A stretch of DNA of 64,000 nt from Rosistilla carotiformis. Its GTDB lineage: Bacteria > Planctomycetota > Planctomycetia > Pirellulales > Pirellulaceae. Numbering within the stretch: position 1 is the first letter of the stretch; every line of letters starts with the position of its first letter. Of this stretch, positions 17,439 to 26,407 are shown in pieces. A model generated the notes under the pieces. That model made no database searches. It was not told the origin of the DNA and was given only the letters and a program-made list of their open reading frames with translations. Both the position numbers and the translations under genes were made by a program. Location of the stretch: the NCBI RefSeq assembly GCF_007753095.1, contig NZ_CP036348.1:4216001-4280000 (forward strand), written 5' to 3'.

Positions 17439-18284
17439 ATGAACAAATCCAACCTGATTGAAACCACCGACCGAACGTTTGAAATCGATGTACTGGAGCG
17501 GAGTCAGACCGTACCGGTGGTGATCGATTTCTGGGCCGATTGGTGCCAACCGTGCCGTGCGCTCGCACCGCTGTTAGAACAAATGGCGGAAGAATTCGCG
17601 GGCGACGTGGCGGTGGTCAAAGCAAACACCGACCATTGCCAACAGGCAGCGACCGAGTTTAGTGTGTCTGGAATTCCCGCAATCTTTGGCGTCGTCGAGG
17701 GTGCGATCGTCGATGGACTGCAGGGGGTGGTCAGTGAAGAAGTCTTGCGTGTCTTCTTCCGCAGGATGGTTTCGGCGGGCGAATTTGTCGCGGCCAAGCG
17801 GACCGAAGATTCCAACCCCGCCGCGGCGTTGGCAACGTATCAAAAAATGCTCGCCGAAGATCCTGAAAACGTTCCGGCAAAGATCGGTCTAGGCCGCGCA
17901 TCGCTCGCCGCCGGAGATGTGTCCACCGCGACCCAAGTTTTGGACGATTTGGAATCGCGTGGTTTTCTGGAGCCCGAAGCCGAACAATTGAAGTCGCGGT
18001 TGTCGTTGGCCGCCGCCCTTCCAACGGGCGATCTTGGGGAAATGGAAGCGCAACTGGCCGCCGACCCGAACAATCCTGAACTGAAGATTGAAGTCGCTCG
18101 CATGCAGGCCGCGGCGGGCAATTTCCAAACCGCGCTCGACCTCGCTTTGGCTGTTGTCGAATCCACGCAGGGCGATCGTCGCGATCCGGCTCGTTTACTG
18201 ATGATCGATATCTTCCGCACCCTCCCCGACGATTCGCCATTGACGGGCGAATACCGCCGAAAATTGGCCTCGGCACTCTATTAA
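17439..18284 (+). CDS. Thioredoxin-TPR protein (YbbN/CnoX-like)
   Basis: A 281-residue protein with an N-terminal thioredoxin domain (residues 1-108, active site WCQPC at 35-39 after FWAD) and a C-terminal helical part with tetratricopeptide-like repeats (about 118-281). This is the CnoX/YbbN plan, a family of chaperone-like holdases that guard proteins during oxidative stress. Unlike E. coli YbbN, which lacks the usual pair, both cysteines are present here, so disulfide exchange is possible. No signal peptide, so it is cytoplasmic. It follows the glycosylation operon after 143 bases, probably with its own promoter. Confidence 0.92.
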   Translation: MNKSNLIETTDRTFEIDVLERSQTVPVVIDFWADWCQPCRALAPLLEQMAEEFAGDVAVVKANTDHCQQAATEFSVSGIPAIFGVVEGAIVDGLQGVVSEEVLRVFFRRMVSAGEFVAAKRTEDSNPAAALATYQKMLAEDPENVPAKIGLGRASLAAGDVSTATQVLDDLESRGFLEPEAEQLKSRLSLAAALPTGDLGEMEAQLAADPNNPELKIEVARMQAAAGNFQTALDLALAVVESTQGDRRDPARLLMIDIFRTLPDDSPLTGEYRRKLASALY

Positions 18285-18461
18285 GGATCGTCGCCGCGGT
18301 TTTCACCGCACACATCCCAGTGAAACCTTCGCAAGAAACAATGCCCTCGTTTTTCTTGCCGTCGACTGGTCGTGACCTATAGTTTTCACGACGCTGGGCA
18401 TTTCGTCTGTAAACATTGCATTCGCGGCCGTGCCCAGCACCATCGAAACTTGGGCATCGTT

Positions 18462-18917
18462 GTGAATTTCATTCGTCGTTTTTGGGTATTTGGTTTGATT
18501 CTCGTGATGGTGGCGCTGCACGCGTTGATCATCGTGAACGTTCGTAAAGAACTGGTGAAGATCAAAGCCGAAGAATCCCAAGCGGTCGATCTGGGCGAAT
18601 TTCGCTTTCAACGCGCGGACGATAAAACGACGATCTACCAAGTGCATCTGTTTGCCCTCTTGGAACCGAGCCAATCGCTGCGTGGTCGGAAGCAATTGGA
18701 GCAGAATATCGCGATGCTGACCGAGGTCGTTGGACAACAATTGCGGCTTGCAGACAAAGCTTGGTTGGCCGATCCGATCCAAACCGATTTGAAGCATCAC
18801 TTGAAACAAGAGATTTCCAAATCGATGAACATCGACTTTCTGGAACAGTTGCTCGTTACCGAGTGGCTGGAATATCCGGCGGGTATCGCTGTAGGAAACT
18901 CCTTGGCGCAAAAGTAG
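18462..18917 (+). CDS. Single-pass membrane protein, FliL-like
   Basis: About 151 residues from GTG 18462, chosen because it places a short basic N-terminus (NFIRRFW) directly before one transmembrane helix (about residues 8-26); the frame stays open upstream to 18372. The rest is extracytoplasmic, alternating beta and helix (VDLGEFRFQ... TIYQVHLFALLEP... then a long helix and LLVTEWLEY). This order resembles FliL-type proteins near the flagellar stator, but no other flagellar gene is nearby. It may be a stomatin-like relative of FliL; family call is tentative. A small hairpin with a T-run follows. Confidence 0.6.
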   Translation: MNFIRRFWVFGLILVMVALHALIIVNVRKELVKIKAEESQAVDLGEFRFQRADDKTTIYQVHLFALLEPSQSLRGRKQLEQNIAMLTEVVGQQLRLADKAWLADPIQTDLKHHLKQEISKSMNIDFLEQLLVTEWLEYPAGIAVGNSLAQK

Positions 18918-18921
18918 TCCG

Positions 18922-18943
18922 CCGCGCTACGACGCGGTGTTTT
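18922..18943 (+). terminator. Small terminator after the FliL-like gene
   Basis: CCGCG (18922-18926) and CGCGG (18933-18937) form a 5-bp GC stem with a 6-base loop, followed by TGTTTT. It lies five bases after the stop codon. Confidence 0.45.
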
Positions 18944-18982
18944 CAAACGCTTCGTTTGCCTCGCGGCGACCGATTTGGAACG

Positions 18983-20101
18983 CTACACCGCCCCCGGTTC
19001 CCGGATATCGGGCTGTTGCCCCGTCTGGTAGTGTTTACCGAACCGATTGGCAATAAATTGGTCAAAGCGGACCTGTTCTTGGCGCACAAAACCTTGCCTG
19101 GGAAGCAGTCCCGCCACATGCAGATCGACGACCGCGCAGATCGCTGCGGCGGTGGTAATCTGGATCGCACTCCACTGCTCGCCACCGATCTGCCGCGCGT
19201 AGATCTTTCGCGCATCGCTCAATTGGACCAATTGCCCGTTGCGTTGGCCAGTCACGGTACAGAACGTGATCACAAGATCCTGAAACGTCACGGGAACCGC
19301 GTGCTCGAGGATGTCCTTGAGCAATTCGCGACGCGAACCGAGGCGAAGATCATTGACCAGGAAGGCGACCAAATCGCGATGCCCTACGTAACGGATCGTC
19401 TTGTAGTTGAGCGACTGCACGCTATCGCGTAGCGTATCGCAAAGCGTCCCGAGCCCGCCGCTGGTGTTAAACGCTTCGTACCGCGCTCCGTCGATGGAAA
19501 AATGTTCCAAACCTTCCAACGGCAAGCTATCGATGCGTTCCCCTTGATGGATCGTTTCGCACGGGTTGCAGTATTCGTTGATCAAGCCGTCGGTCGACCA
19601 TGTCAGGTTGTACTTCAGCGCATCGGTCGGATATTGCGGCAGCGCTCCGACGCGCATTCGGACCGACTCCAATTGTTCAAACTCTCCGCTTAGATGGCGC
19701 GCGATGATGGAGATAAATCCAGGAGCCAAACCGCACTGGGGCATGAAGATCTGCCCCGCCGCGGCATTCTGGGCAACGGCCTGCACCGCACGCGTCGTTT
19801 GCACATCTTCGGTGAGATCAAAATAGCTGCTGCCGGTTTGCAAGGCGACTTCGGCGATCAAAGGGTTGAAGTGAAAGCTGAGGGCAGAAATCACGATCCC
19901 TCGCGAAGCCATGGCCGCGGCCAATTCGGATCGATTCCCCGCGTCGATCTGCAAGGTGTCTACCGCCGGCATCGATTGGAACCGCGTTAGCGTCTCCGGC
20001 CGGGAATCGGCGACGGTCACTTGATAGTCCCCGGTTTCCGCTAAGAAACCTGCGATCATTCGGCCGATCTTTCCTGCCCCTAGCAGTAACACGTTTGTCA
20101 T
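18983..20101 (-). CDS. Saccharopine dehydrogenase-family protein
   Basis: A 372-residue protein from ATG 20101, preceded by GGAGAA at eight bases. The N-terminal Rossmann fold carries LLGAGKIGRMIA (residues 6-17). PQCGLAPGF in the middle is typical of saccharopine reductase/dehydrogenase-like (Lys9-like) proteins, as is the TWSTDGLINEYCNP block. The family interconverts saccharopine and either aminoadipate semialdehyde plus glutamate or lysine plus 2-oxoglutarate; related proteins make other imino-linked compounds. It is divergent from the 458-residue unknown gene with an 82-base gap, so both may share a control region. No lysine-ketoglutarate reductase is in the window. Confidence 0.85.
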   Translation of the reverse strand: MTNVLLLGAGKIGRMIAGFLAETGDYQVTVADSRPETLTRFQSMPAVDTLQIDAGNRSELAAAMASRGIVISALSFHFNPLIAEVALQTGSSYFDLTEDVQTTRAVQAVAQNAAAGQIFMPQCGLAPGFISIIARHLSGEFEQLESVRMRVGALPQYPTDALKYNLTWSTDGLINEYCNPCETIHQGERIDSLPLEGLEHFSIDGARYEAFNTSGGLGTLCDTLRDSVQSLNYKTIRYVGHRDLVAFLVNDLRLGSRRELLKDILEHAVPVTFQDLVITFCTVTGQRNGQLVQLSDARKIYARQIGGEQWSAIQITTAAAICAVVDLHVAGLLPRQGFVRQEQVRFDQFIANRFGKHYQTGQQPDIREPGAV

Positions 20102-20183
20102 GGCCGATTCTCCAAAGGGTCCCAGAAACAAATAATGAAGATGGCAAGGCTTTGGAATTATATCCCTACAAGGCGCTCGATCC

Positions 20184-21560
20184 ATGATTCAATCGCATCC
20201 CAGCGGCGACAACAATTTCCAATGGCAACCGCAACCCGAGGCTTGGCAAGCTATCGAAGGTTTGGTCGATCGCCTGGCAACCAGCGAACGATGGATCGAA
20301 AGTCTCGCCACGAGGATGCTGTCGGAAACCGGCACACGGTTGATCGATTGGGTTACCGAAATTCGCTTGCCCGACGATGGGACGCTGCGCGACAATTTGT
20401 TAAACGTCGGCTTTGAGACCTGCCTGGGCGAAGATGCGATAACGTTGCGGAACCGCGACGGAATGTTTCCGACAGTCCGGTTTGAACCGCAGACCGAGAA
20501 ACCTTGTTTGACGATCAAGGCCGATCGAATCGACGATTTCTGCGTTGCGATGGGGATCGTCCACGACGCCACCGACCGGCAACCTAGCGATGGATTGCGC
20601 AGCCGCCGCGCTGTGGTTTATGTCGGCGCCGCCTGTGATCTCGCAGTCGGCGAGAACCACGGCAAGGCATCGGCCTGCTCCGACCAGGAACTCGCATCGC
20701 GAATCGCCACGTTTCGCAAAGCGTTTGACGAACGTTACCGTCCCGTCCATGGGCACGAATCCCAGCAAGCTTTCGAAACAACCATCGCGTTGCTAAAAGA
20801 TGCCGTAGAAAAGCTCGGCAGCGGGTTGGCTTGCGACCAGTTCTTTCAATCCGAGCGCGTTTATTGGCAAAATCGCAACCATGCGGCGAGTGTTCAGAAA
20901 AAGCGACAGGATGTCTTGGGACTCGGCTGGGCCAACCACGACCATCACACCTACCGATCCAGCCGCGTCTGCTTCCATCGTGTGATCGAAGCCCTGGAGG
21001 TGCTTGGTTTTACCTGCCGGGAACGGTTTTATGCGGGAGCCCAGGCGGGGTGGGGCGCTCAAGTGCTCGAGCAATCCGAAGCGGGGGTGATCGTGTTTGC
21101 CGACGTGGATCTCTCGCCCGACGAAGTCGCTGGCGATTTCGCGCACCAGCCGCTGCCAGACCTTTCCGAATTGGGGACCGTGGGATTATGGTGCCGTCTG
21201 CATGGCGAAGCGTTCCTGGCCGCTGGGATGCATCACCTGGAATGCCAGTTTGCCTTTGATGCCGTCCGGTCGCAATTGGCGTCCGCTGGCGTCCCTACGA
21301 TGGAACCGTTCACCGATTTCCCCTTCCTGCGACAAGCGTTTACGACCGCAGAGATCTGGCCGGTCGATCCGTGGGTGCTTCGCAACGCGGTCGCCGATGG
21401 CGTGATCACCGCTGCCCAAGCCGAACGCTTCGAACAAACGGGGGCCAGCGGTTCCCATCTGGAGATTCTCGAACGCAACGATGGCTACAAAGGATTTAAC
21501 CAAACGGGGATCAGCGACATCATCCAGCGGACCGACCCCAGGAACCCAGCGACGGCGTGA
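20184..21560 (+). CDS. Conserved-looking protein of unknown function (458 residues)
   Basis: I do not recognise the family. The protein is soluble with no signal peptide or membrane segment. The C-terminal half has scattered metal-ligand candidates: NHDHHTYRSSR (near residue 255), HHLECQF (near 352) and HLEILERN (near 430). The His...His...Glu order with mixed alpha/beta context could be a vicinal-oxygen-chelate (glyoxalase/dioxygenase-like) site; this is inference. GWGAQVLEQ and YKGFNQTGISDIIQRTDPR are compact motifs that look conserved. It sits back to back with the saccharopine-dehydrogenase-like gene and converges on the Hsp70-like gene. A role in amino-acid or 2-oxoacid breakdown is possible but unproven. 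Confidence 0.75.
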   Translation: MIQSHPSGDNNFQWQPQPEAWQAIEGLVDRLATSERWIESLATRMLSETGTRLIDWVTEIRLPDDGTLRDNLLNVGFETCLGEDAITLRNRDGMFPTVRFEPQTEKPCLTIKADRIDDFCVAMGIVHDATDRQPSDGLRSRRAVVYVGAACDLAVGENHGKASACSDQELASRIATFRKAFDERYRPVHGHESQQAFETTIALLKDAVEKLGSGLACDQFFQSERVYWQNRNHAASVQKKRQDVLGLGWANHDHHTYRSSRVCFHRVIEALEVLGFTCRERFYAGAQAGWGAQVLEQSEAGVIVFADVDLSPDEVAGDFAHQPLPDLSELGTVGLWCRLHGEAFLAAGMHHLECQFAFDAVRSQLASAGVPTMEPFTDFPFLRQAFTTAEIWPVDPWVLRNAVADGVITAAQAERFEQTGASGSHLEILERNDGYKGFNQTGISDIIQRTDPRNPATA

Positions 21561-21578
21561 TCACTTGGGAAGCGAAGG

Positions 21579-24383
21579 CTACCCCAGCCGCAAGCCGCGT
21601 GGCAACGCTTCCCCGAACACCTGTTCCTGCTCTTCATGGCTGAACCGGCCTCCGTCGGAGACCAGCGTGGTCAAGTGTTCTGAAACCTGATCGTCACTCA
21701 ACGCGTCGACGACTTCATCGCGTGTCGACGATTCAACATCGCGGTAACGGTCATCGACGCGGCGACACAGCTGCACAAGCGCCAATTGTTCGGCGGGGCC
21801 GCGTTGGCGAACGGCTAACAACGCAGCGATCCATGGCTGGATCGCATCGACCGAGACCACCGTATTCAGCGGACCATAAAACGGTTGACGCGTGCCCAGT
21901 CGCCCCAATGCCCAAATCATCGCTTCGCGAGGCGATTGCATGCTGTTGCGGTTCATCAGATCGATGATCATGTTCCCCAGATCGATCTTGTTTCGCACGC
22001 TCAACAATTCCAGCGATCCAAGCAGACGCCAAACCTCCACCGATTCTTCGGGCTTCAACGGAGCAGCGTTGCCGACCGGGCGACCGATCGATTTGCGATG
22101 CATTCCACGGATCGCAGCGATCCAGTTCTCAGCGATCGCCGCCTGCTGTCCGCTGCTAAGTCCACCCGCGATCCGTCGCCACAGGATCAAACTTTCGGTC
22201 TGAATGTTGCCGCCGTGGTGCGCCAACTTGCCATGCAGCGTCCGCCATGTTTGAGCCACGCGCCAATCATCGACGGCGAGCCCATACCCCGGACGCAGCG
22301 AATAACCCAACAGATTCAACCAGCGGGCTTCGTGCGCAGCGCTCTTGTGGCGGCCCCCTTCAAAATCCATCAACGCTTCCCAGATCCGCCGCAGCAGCGA
22401 CATCGGCCACGCATTGCGTGAGCTGCCCATGATCTCGGCCAGATGCTTGACGATGCGTGCCGGCTTGGCGGTTCCTGTGTCGCCGAAGACCTCCGCGATC
22501 GCGTGGCGACACAGCGACCAAGTCTCTTCGTCGACGAACCCTTCGGATTCGCCCACGGCTACGTGCACAGCGGCGTCGGTCTGTGTGGTCGATCGAACAT
22601 CGAACTGCAGCTTCCAGCTGCGATGGCTGCCGATCTCGTGGCAGGACAAATCAATCGTCCCGATTTCGGTCAGCCCGATCCGCAAACGGACCGAGACCTC
22701 TCCCGTCTCCTTGCGGTTTTTCGAACGCAACACAGTCCGCACCGGTGGCAACGAAGTCATCTGCTCCACGTCCAACGGCAAGACTTGGCCCAGTTGATCG
22801 GCCAGACGAATGCTGGAAACATACAACGGGAACTCAACCGGTTGCGAGATCGTCAGTTGGAAGGTTTGGTCGAGTTCGAACGTCTCGCCAGGTTGCGCTC
22901 CGCCGGGGACCAGACAAACGACCCGCGGTTGCCCGCTGACCGCATCGGCATCGACTCCGATGTAGTAGCTGCGGGCCAGCGACGCGGCGATCTTGACCCC
23001 TTCGCCTCGCCGAACCATACCATAGTAGGCCGCGCCCCGCGCAACGGCCAAGTCGAGGCGATCGTTATCGAGCAGCGTGGGCGTTTTCCCAAGCCAATGT
23101 TCCAACCGCCGAAGCACTTCGCCACGCAGAACCGGCGATGCAAAGAAGCCGCCGTTAAACAGAACGACGTCGGGCAAACCGCCCCCGTCGTCCTCGCGAT
23201 GCGCCGTCAGGAAGGCACTCAAGTAGCGGGAAATCGCCGAATCCGAAGCGTAGGGCAAACCAAACTCTTGAAACCCCGAGGCATGTTGTGTCGGTGCATC
23301 CGCCAGTTCACACTCGGGAAGAAAGCCATCGACAAGCAACGCGCGAACTTCCTCTTGCGTGACTTCGGTCTGCAGGCTGCTGGCGATCAGCCGCGAACCG
23401 CCCGACGGCAGGCTGATCGAGACCTGTTGCGATGCCCCTTCGCCCAGCAATTGCTCTTTTGCAGCCCGGCTTGCCGACAACAACAGATCCCATTGCCGTG
23501 GAGGCAGCTTTTTCCCAGGCGTCAGTTTTTGCTCGAGATGTTTGGCGAGCGCGAGGTCCAGATTGTCGCCCCCCAAAATCAAGTGTTCTCCAACGGCAAC
23601 GCGATGGAATTGGATCTGGTCGGGTTCGGTCCGGCTGGCGCGGACGCGAATCAATGTAAAGTCGCTGGTACCGCCGCCAATGTCACAAACCAGGATCGTC
23701 TGCCCGACATCGACGCGCTGTTGCCAGTCGTTTTGATGCTTGTAGACCCAAGCGTAAAACGCGGCTTGGGGTTCTTCGATCAAGACGACTCGCGGAAGTT
23801 TTGCTTGGCGCGCCGCGCGAACGGTCAGCTCGCGCGCAACTTCATCAAACGACGCCGGCAACGTAATCACGAGATCCTGATCGGCAAGCGGTGCGTCTGG
23901 GAACTGGTGATCCCACGCGTTGCGGATGTGCGTCAGGTAGTGGCTGCTCGCTTCCACCGGAGACATCCGTTGGACGTCATCGACGGCATGCCACGGCAGC
24001 AGCGGCGCCGTACGGTCGACCCCCGCGTGGCACAGCCACGACTTTGCGGACGAAATGCCACGACCTGCCGTCTGCGCTCCCTCCTCGCGGGCCATCACCC
24101 CGACGCAGTGATCGGTTTCGCTTTGATGCCACGGTAGGCGAAGCGATTCGCCACTGGCTTGTCCGGACGCGGGTTGATAGTGGAACGAAGGCAACGTATC
24201 GCGCGATTCGACCTGTCCCGCAGCGACCAATTGCGGAATCGATAACACCCGAATCTGCCAAGGCGTCTGTTGGGTATCAATGTAGGTGACGGCGCAATTG
24301 GTCGTTCCCAAATCGATACCAACCACAAACCGACTGGGCAATCGATCGACCAACGGATCGAAACTCGCTTCTGCCTCCGACAC
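21579..24383 (-). CDS. Hsp70-family chaperone-like protein with a long C-terminal extension
   Basis: A 934-residue protein. The N-terminal ATPase domain has VVGIDLGTTNCAV (about residues 19-31), the second phosphate loop (VCDIGGGTSDFTLI, about 229-242) and VVLFNGGFF (adenosine motif). It is far longer than DnaK (about 640). After the ATPase comes a substrate-domain-like beta region and then an alpha-helical C-terminal third (about 620-934) unlike the DnaK lid, as in the large Hsp70 relatives carrying a DUF3731-type tail. It starts at GTG 24383 with no clear ribosome site. No dnaJ or grpE lies beside it, so it is probably a specialised Hsp70. Confidence 0.9.
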   Translation of the reverse strand: MSEAEASFDPLVDRLPSRFVVGIDLGTTNCAVTYIDTQQTPWQIRVLSIPQLVAAGQVESRDTLPSFHYQPASGQASGESLRLPWHQSETDHCVGVMAREEGAQTAGRGISSAKSWLCHAGVDRTAPLLPWHAVDDVQRMSPVEASSHYLTHIRNAWDHQFPDAPLADQDLVITLPASFDEVARELTVRAARQAKLPRVVLIEEPQAAFYAWVYKHQNDWQQRVDVGQTILVCDIGGGTSDFTLIRVRASRTEPDQIQFHRVAVGEHLILGGDNLDLALAKHLEQKLTPGKKLPPRQWDLLLSASRAAKEQLLGEGASQQVSISLPSGGSRLIASSLQTEVTQEEVRALLVDGFLPECELADAPTQHASGFQEFGLPYASDSAISRYLSAFLTAHREDDGGGLPDVVLFNGGFFASPVLRGEVLRRLEHWLGKTPTLLDNDRLDLAVARGAAYYGMVRRGEGVKIAASLARSYYIGVDADAVSGQPRVVCLVPGGAQPGETFELDQTFQLTISQPVEFPLYVSSIRLADQLGQVLPLDVEQMTSLPPVRTVLRSKNRKETGEVSVRLRIGLTEIGTIDLSCHEIGSHRSWKLQFDVRSTTQTDAAVHVAVGESEGFVDEETWSLCRHAIAEVFGDTGTAKPARIVKHLAEIMGSSRNAWPMSLLRRIWEALMDFEGGRHKSAAHEARWLNLLGYSLRPGYGLAVDDWRVAQTWRTLHGKLAHHGGNIQTESLILWRRIAGGLSSGQQAAIAENWIAAIRGMHRKSIGRPVGNAAPLKPEESVEVWRLLGSLELLSVRNKIDLGNMIIDLMNRNSMQSPREAMIWALGRLGTRQPFYGPLNTVVSVDAIQPWIAALLAVRQRGPAEQLALVQLCRRVDDRYRDVESSTRDEVVDALSDDQVSEHLTTLVSDGGRFSHEEQEQVFGEALPRGLRLG

Positions 24384-24509
24384 GATAGCTATTCACTCTT
24401 GGGAAGGGGATACAACAAGGGGCAATGGGCTCAGAGAACCGGATGCGTCCATTGTATCGTTGTCGCTGGGGATCGCGAAGCTGACGCGCTGCAAGTTCGG
24501 CTACAAACG

Positions 24510-24542
24510 AAAACAGCCCATCGATAAATTCGATGGGCTGTT
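24510..24542 (-). terminator. Strong terminator of the 24,605-25,156 gene
   Basis: AACAGCCCATCGA (24512-24524) pairs perfectly over 13 bp with TCGATGGGCTGTT (24530-24542) around a TAAAT loop. On the minus strand a TTTT tract follows. It lies 63 bases past the stop of the small exported protein. Confidence 0.8.
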
Positions 24543-24604
24543 CGCAATGATTTATAGATCGCCTGGCGTTCGTCGCCGCGTTGCTAATTCAACATCCGCG
24601 TCGA

Positions 24605-25156
24605 TCAGCTGGCGTCGTCGTCGTCATCCAAAGCCAAAGGAATCACGATCGCTGCAGCGATGACAGCCGTCCAAACCAAGGGGCTCTTCAGCAGGCGAAG
24701 GCACAGGCCTTCGTCGCCGCCGCGGTCATCGCATTGGCCGCGATAGGTCTTGGTGTCGGTGACGTCGATCGCGCCTTTGAGGGCACCCTCAGGAGCCGAA
24801 TCGGCGTTCCAAACGCGGAACGTTCGCAGACCGGCGAAGCTGGCAACTTGGTAGGTCCCAGGATTCAAACCCTCGACCGAATACTCGCCGCGTTCGTTGG
24901 TCTTGACAGTCGTGACGTGCTCGGTTTGTTGGCCGATGACCACGGTTGCACCTTGAACCGGTTGACCGACAACGTCGACGATCGATCCGTTCAGATTGCC
25001 AGCTTGGTCCAAGGCAAGGTCTTGAATACCGCGGTAAACTTTAACGCCTTCGATGACGGTGAATTGCGGTTGAGCTGCGAAGACAGCTTGTTGCATGCAA
25101 ACGGCAGCGCACAACATGGCGGCAATGGCACGTTTGGCTCGAATGGTCTGAAACAT
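24605..25156 (-). CDS. Exported protein with a carboxypeptidase-regulatory-like domain and C-terminal membrane helix
   Basis: A 183-residue protein. It has a signal peptide (residues 1-27, ...QAVFAAQ), then a beta-sandwich of the carboxypeptidase-regulatory/Cna-B kind (about 52-110: GSIVDVVGQPVQGATVVIG... TNERGEYSVEGLNPGTYQVA). A disulfide-prone stretch (CDDRGGDEGLCLRLL) follows, and a C-terminal hydrophobic helix (about 158-174) ends in an acidic tail (DDDDD). The plan suggests a surface protein anchored by its tail. GGAG precedes the ATG. Function is unknown; such domains usually act as structural or adhesive modules. It has its own terminator and is divergent from the DUF1080 gene. Confidence 0.8.
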   Translation of the reverse strand: MFQTIRAKRAIAAMLCAAVCMQQAVFAAQPQFTVIEGVKVYRGIQDLALDQAGNLNGSIVDVVGQPVQGATVVIGQQTEHVTTVKTNERGEYSVEGLNPGTYQVASFAGLRTFRVWNADSAPEGALKGAIDVTDTKTYRGQCDDRGGDEGLCLRLLKSPLVWTAVIAAAIVIPLALDDDDDAS

Positions 25157-25501
25157 CGATCGCTCTCCAATTGGATATCTGGTGGGTCCGTTCCAGCGGG
25201 AGAGACTCCCGACTCAGAATGATTGTGACAGTTGTAGTGATCGTCCGAATCGCATCAATGTTTTAGTCATTTTGGATTTTTTGTGCGGTTTTTCTGGACT
25301 GGTGGTTTTGGGCATTCACCAGACGACGCCATTTGCCTGGTCGCATGTCTTTTGGCTCGCCGGTCGCTATAATTTTGAATCCTACGAAGCAACGATTTCG
25401 ATAGGGCGTCTCCACGCCCTGCTGGCAGCGATCTCGAATCGCGCCGCGATGACATCGCGGGCCTGTCTTCTGTTACGCAAATCCCAAAGGACCCCAACAC
25501 C
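25157..25501. other. Divergent promoter region, no gene
   Basis: Separates the minus-strand surface-protein gene from the plus-strand DUF1080 gene. It is T-rich around 25259-25312. The perfect TATAAT is listed separately. GGGAG-AGA-CTCCC at 25198-25210 is a short dyad near the minus-strand start. No convincing reading frame. Confidence 0.5.
25368..25373 (+). promoter_or_regulatory. Candidate -10 box of the DUF1080 gene
   Basis: A perfect TATAAT, rare in this GC-rich sequence, 129 bases ahead of the DUF1080 start. No good TTGACA lies 16-18 bases upstream (ATGTCT at 17), so an activator may be needed. Confidence 0.35.
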
Positions 25502-26239
25502 ATGCGCTGCATTTTTGCTGCAACCCTTGCTCTGCTGTTCGCCTCCGCCCCCCTGTCCGCCGATCAACCAACGACTCTCCCTGCGGAATCGGGCGAGATG
25601 ACTTCGATCTTCAACGGCAAAGACCTTACCGGCTGGGATGGCGATCCCCGGCTGTGGTCGGTCAAAGAGGGCGTGATCCACGGCGAAACGACAGCGGAGA
25701 ATGTCGCCAAAGGAAACACGTTTCTAATCTGGCAGGAAGGGAAAACCAAAGACTTTGAATTGCGTTTGTCCTTCCGTTGCAATGCGACAAATAACTCGGG
25801 CGTTCAATATCGCTCGCGTCACATCACCGACGGCAAACCCCGCAACGCCTGGGTGATGCGTGGGTATCAACACGAGATCCGCAACGAAGAGAATCTGCCC
25901 AACGTCTCCGGTTTCATCTACGACGAAGGTGGAAAACGCGGTCGCATCTGTCTGGTCGGCGAAAAGGCGACTTGGGGCGAAGATGGCAAGAAGGTCGAAG
26001 GAAAGTTGATCGACGCGGCGGAATACAAAGAACTGTTCAACGTCGACCAATGGAACGACGTCGCGATCATCGCCGAAGGCAACCGCCTGCGTCATTATAT
26101 GAATGGCCGTCTGGTGCTCGATTTCACCGATGCCACGCCCGAGCTGGCCTTGCTCGATGGAATGCTCGCATTGCAGCTGCATGCAGGCAAACCAATGTGG
26201 GTCGAGTTCAAAGATATTCGCATCCGCGAGCTGAAGTAG
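25502..26239 (+). CDS. Exported DUF1080 (3-keto-disaccharide hydrolase-type) protein
   Basis: A 245-residue protein with a signal peptide (residues 1-20, ...APLSADQ) and one concanavalin-like DUF1080 domain. Typical motifs are IFNGKDLTGWDGDP (36-49), the beta-rich body with NNSGVQYRSR and the closing VEFKDIRIREL. Some family members hydrolyse 3-keto-glycosides or bind sugars in the periplasm, and planctomycetes carry many paralogues. Substrate is unknown. It stands alone, with a large surface-protein gene 168 bases downstream that probably has its own promoter. Confidence 0.92.
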   Translation: MRCIFAATLALLFASAPLSADQPTTLPAESGEMTSIFNGKDLTGWDGDPRLWSVKEGVIHGETTAENVAKGNTFLIWQEGKTKDFELRLSFRCNATNNSGVQYRSRHITDGKPRNAWVMRGYQHEIRNEENLPNVSGFIYDEGGKRGRICLVGEKATWGEDGKKVEGKLIDAAEYKELFNVDQWNDVAIIAEGNRLRHYMNGRLVLDFTDATPELALLDGMLALQLHAGKPMWVEFKDIRIRELK

Positions 26240-26407
26240 CCGCGAGGGGACGGCCGCCCGCAGACGTCCTGCGATGGCAAACGTTCTGAAACACTGCATT
26301 CTCGTCACTTTTTCGGTCAGGGACTTGCCCTCGACCGGCTCGCGTGTGACAAATTAGGCCAGTTAGTTGTGTTATGCAGCCTGGGTGAATTGCAGTGGTA
26401 GGGACGT

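Noticed and set aside
22443-24137. 564-residue plus-strand frame opposite the Hsp70-like gene
   Set aside because: Antisense shadow; no recognisable domain and no ribosome site.
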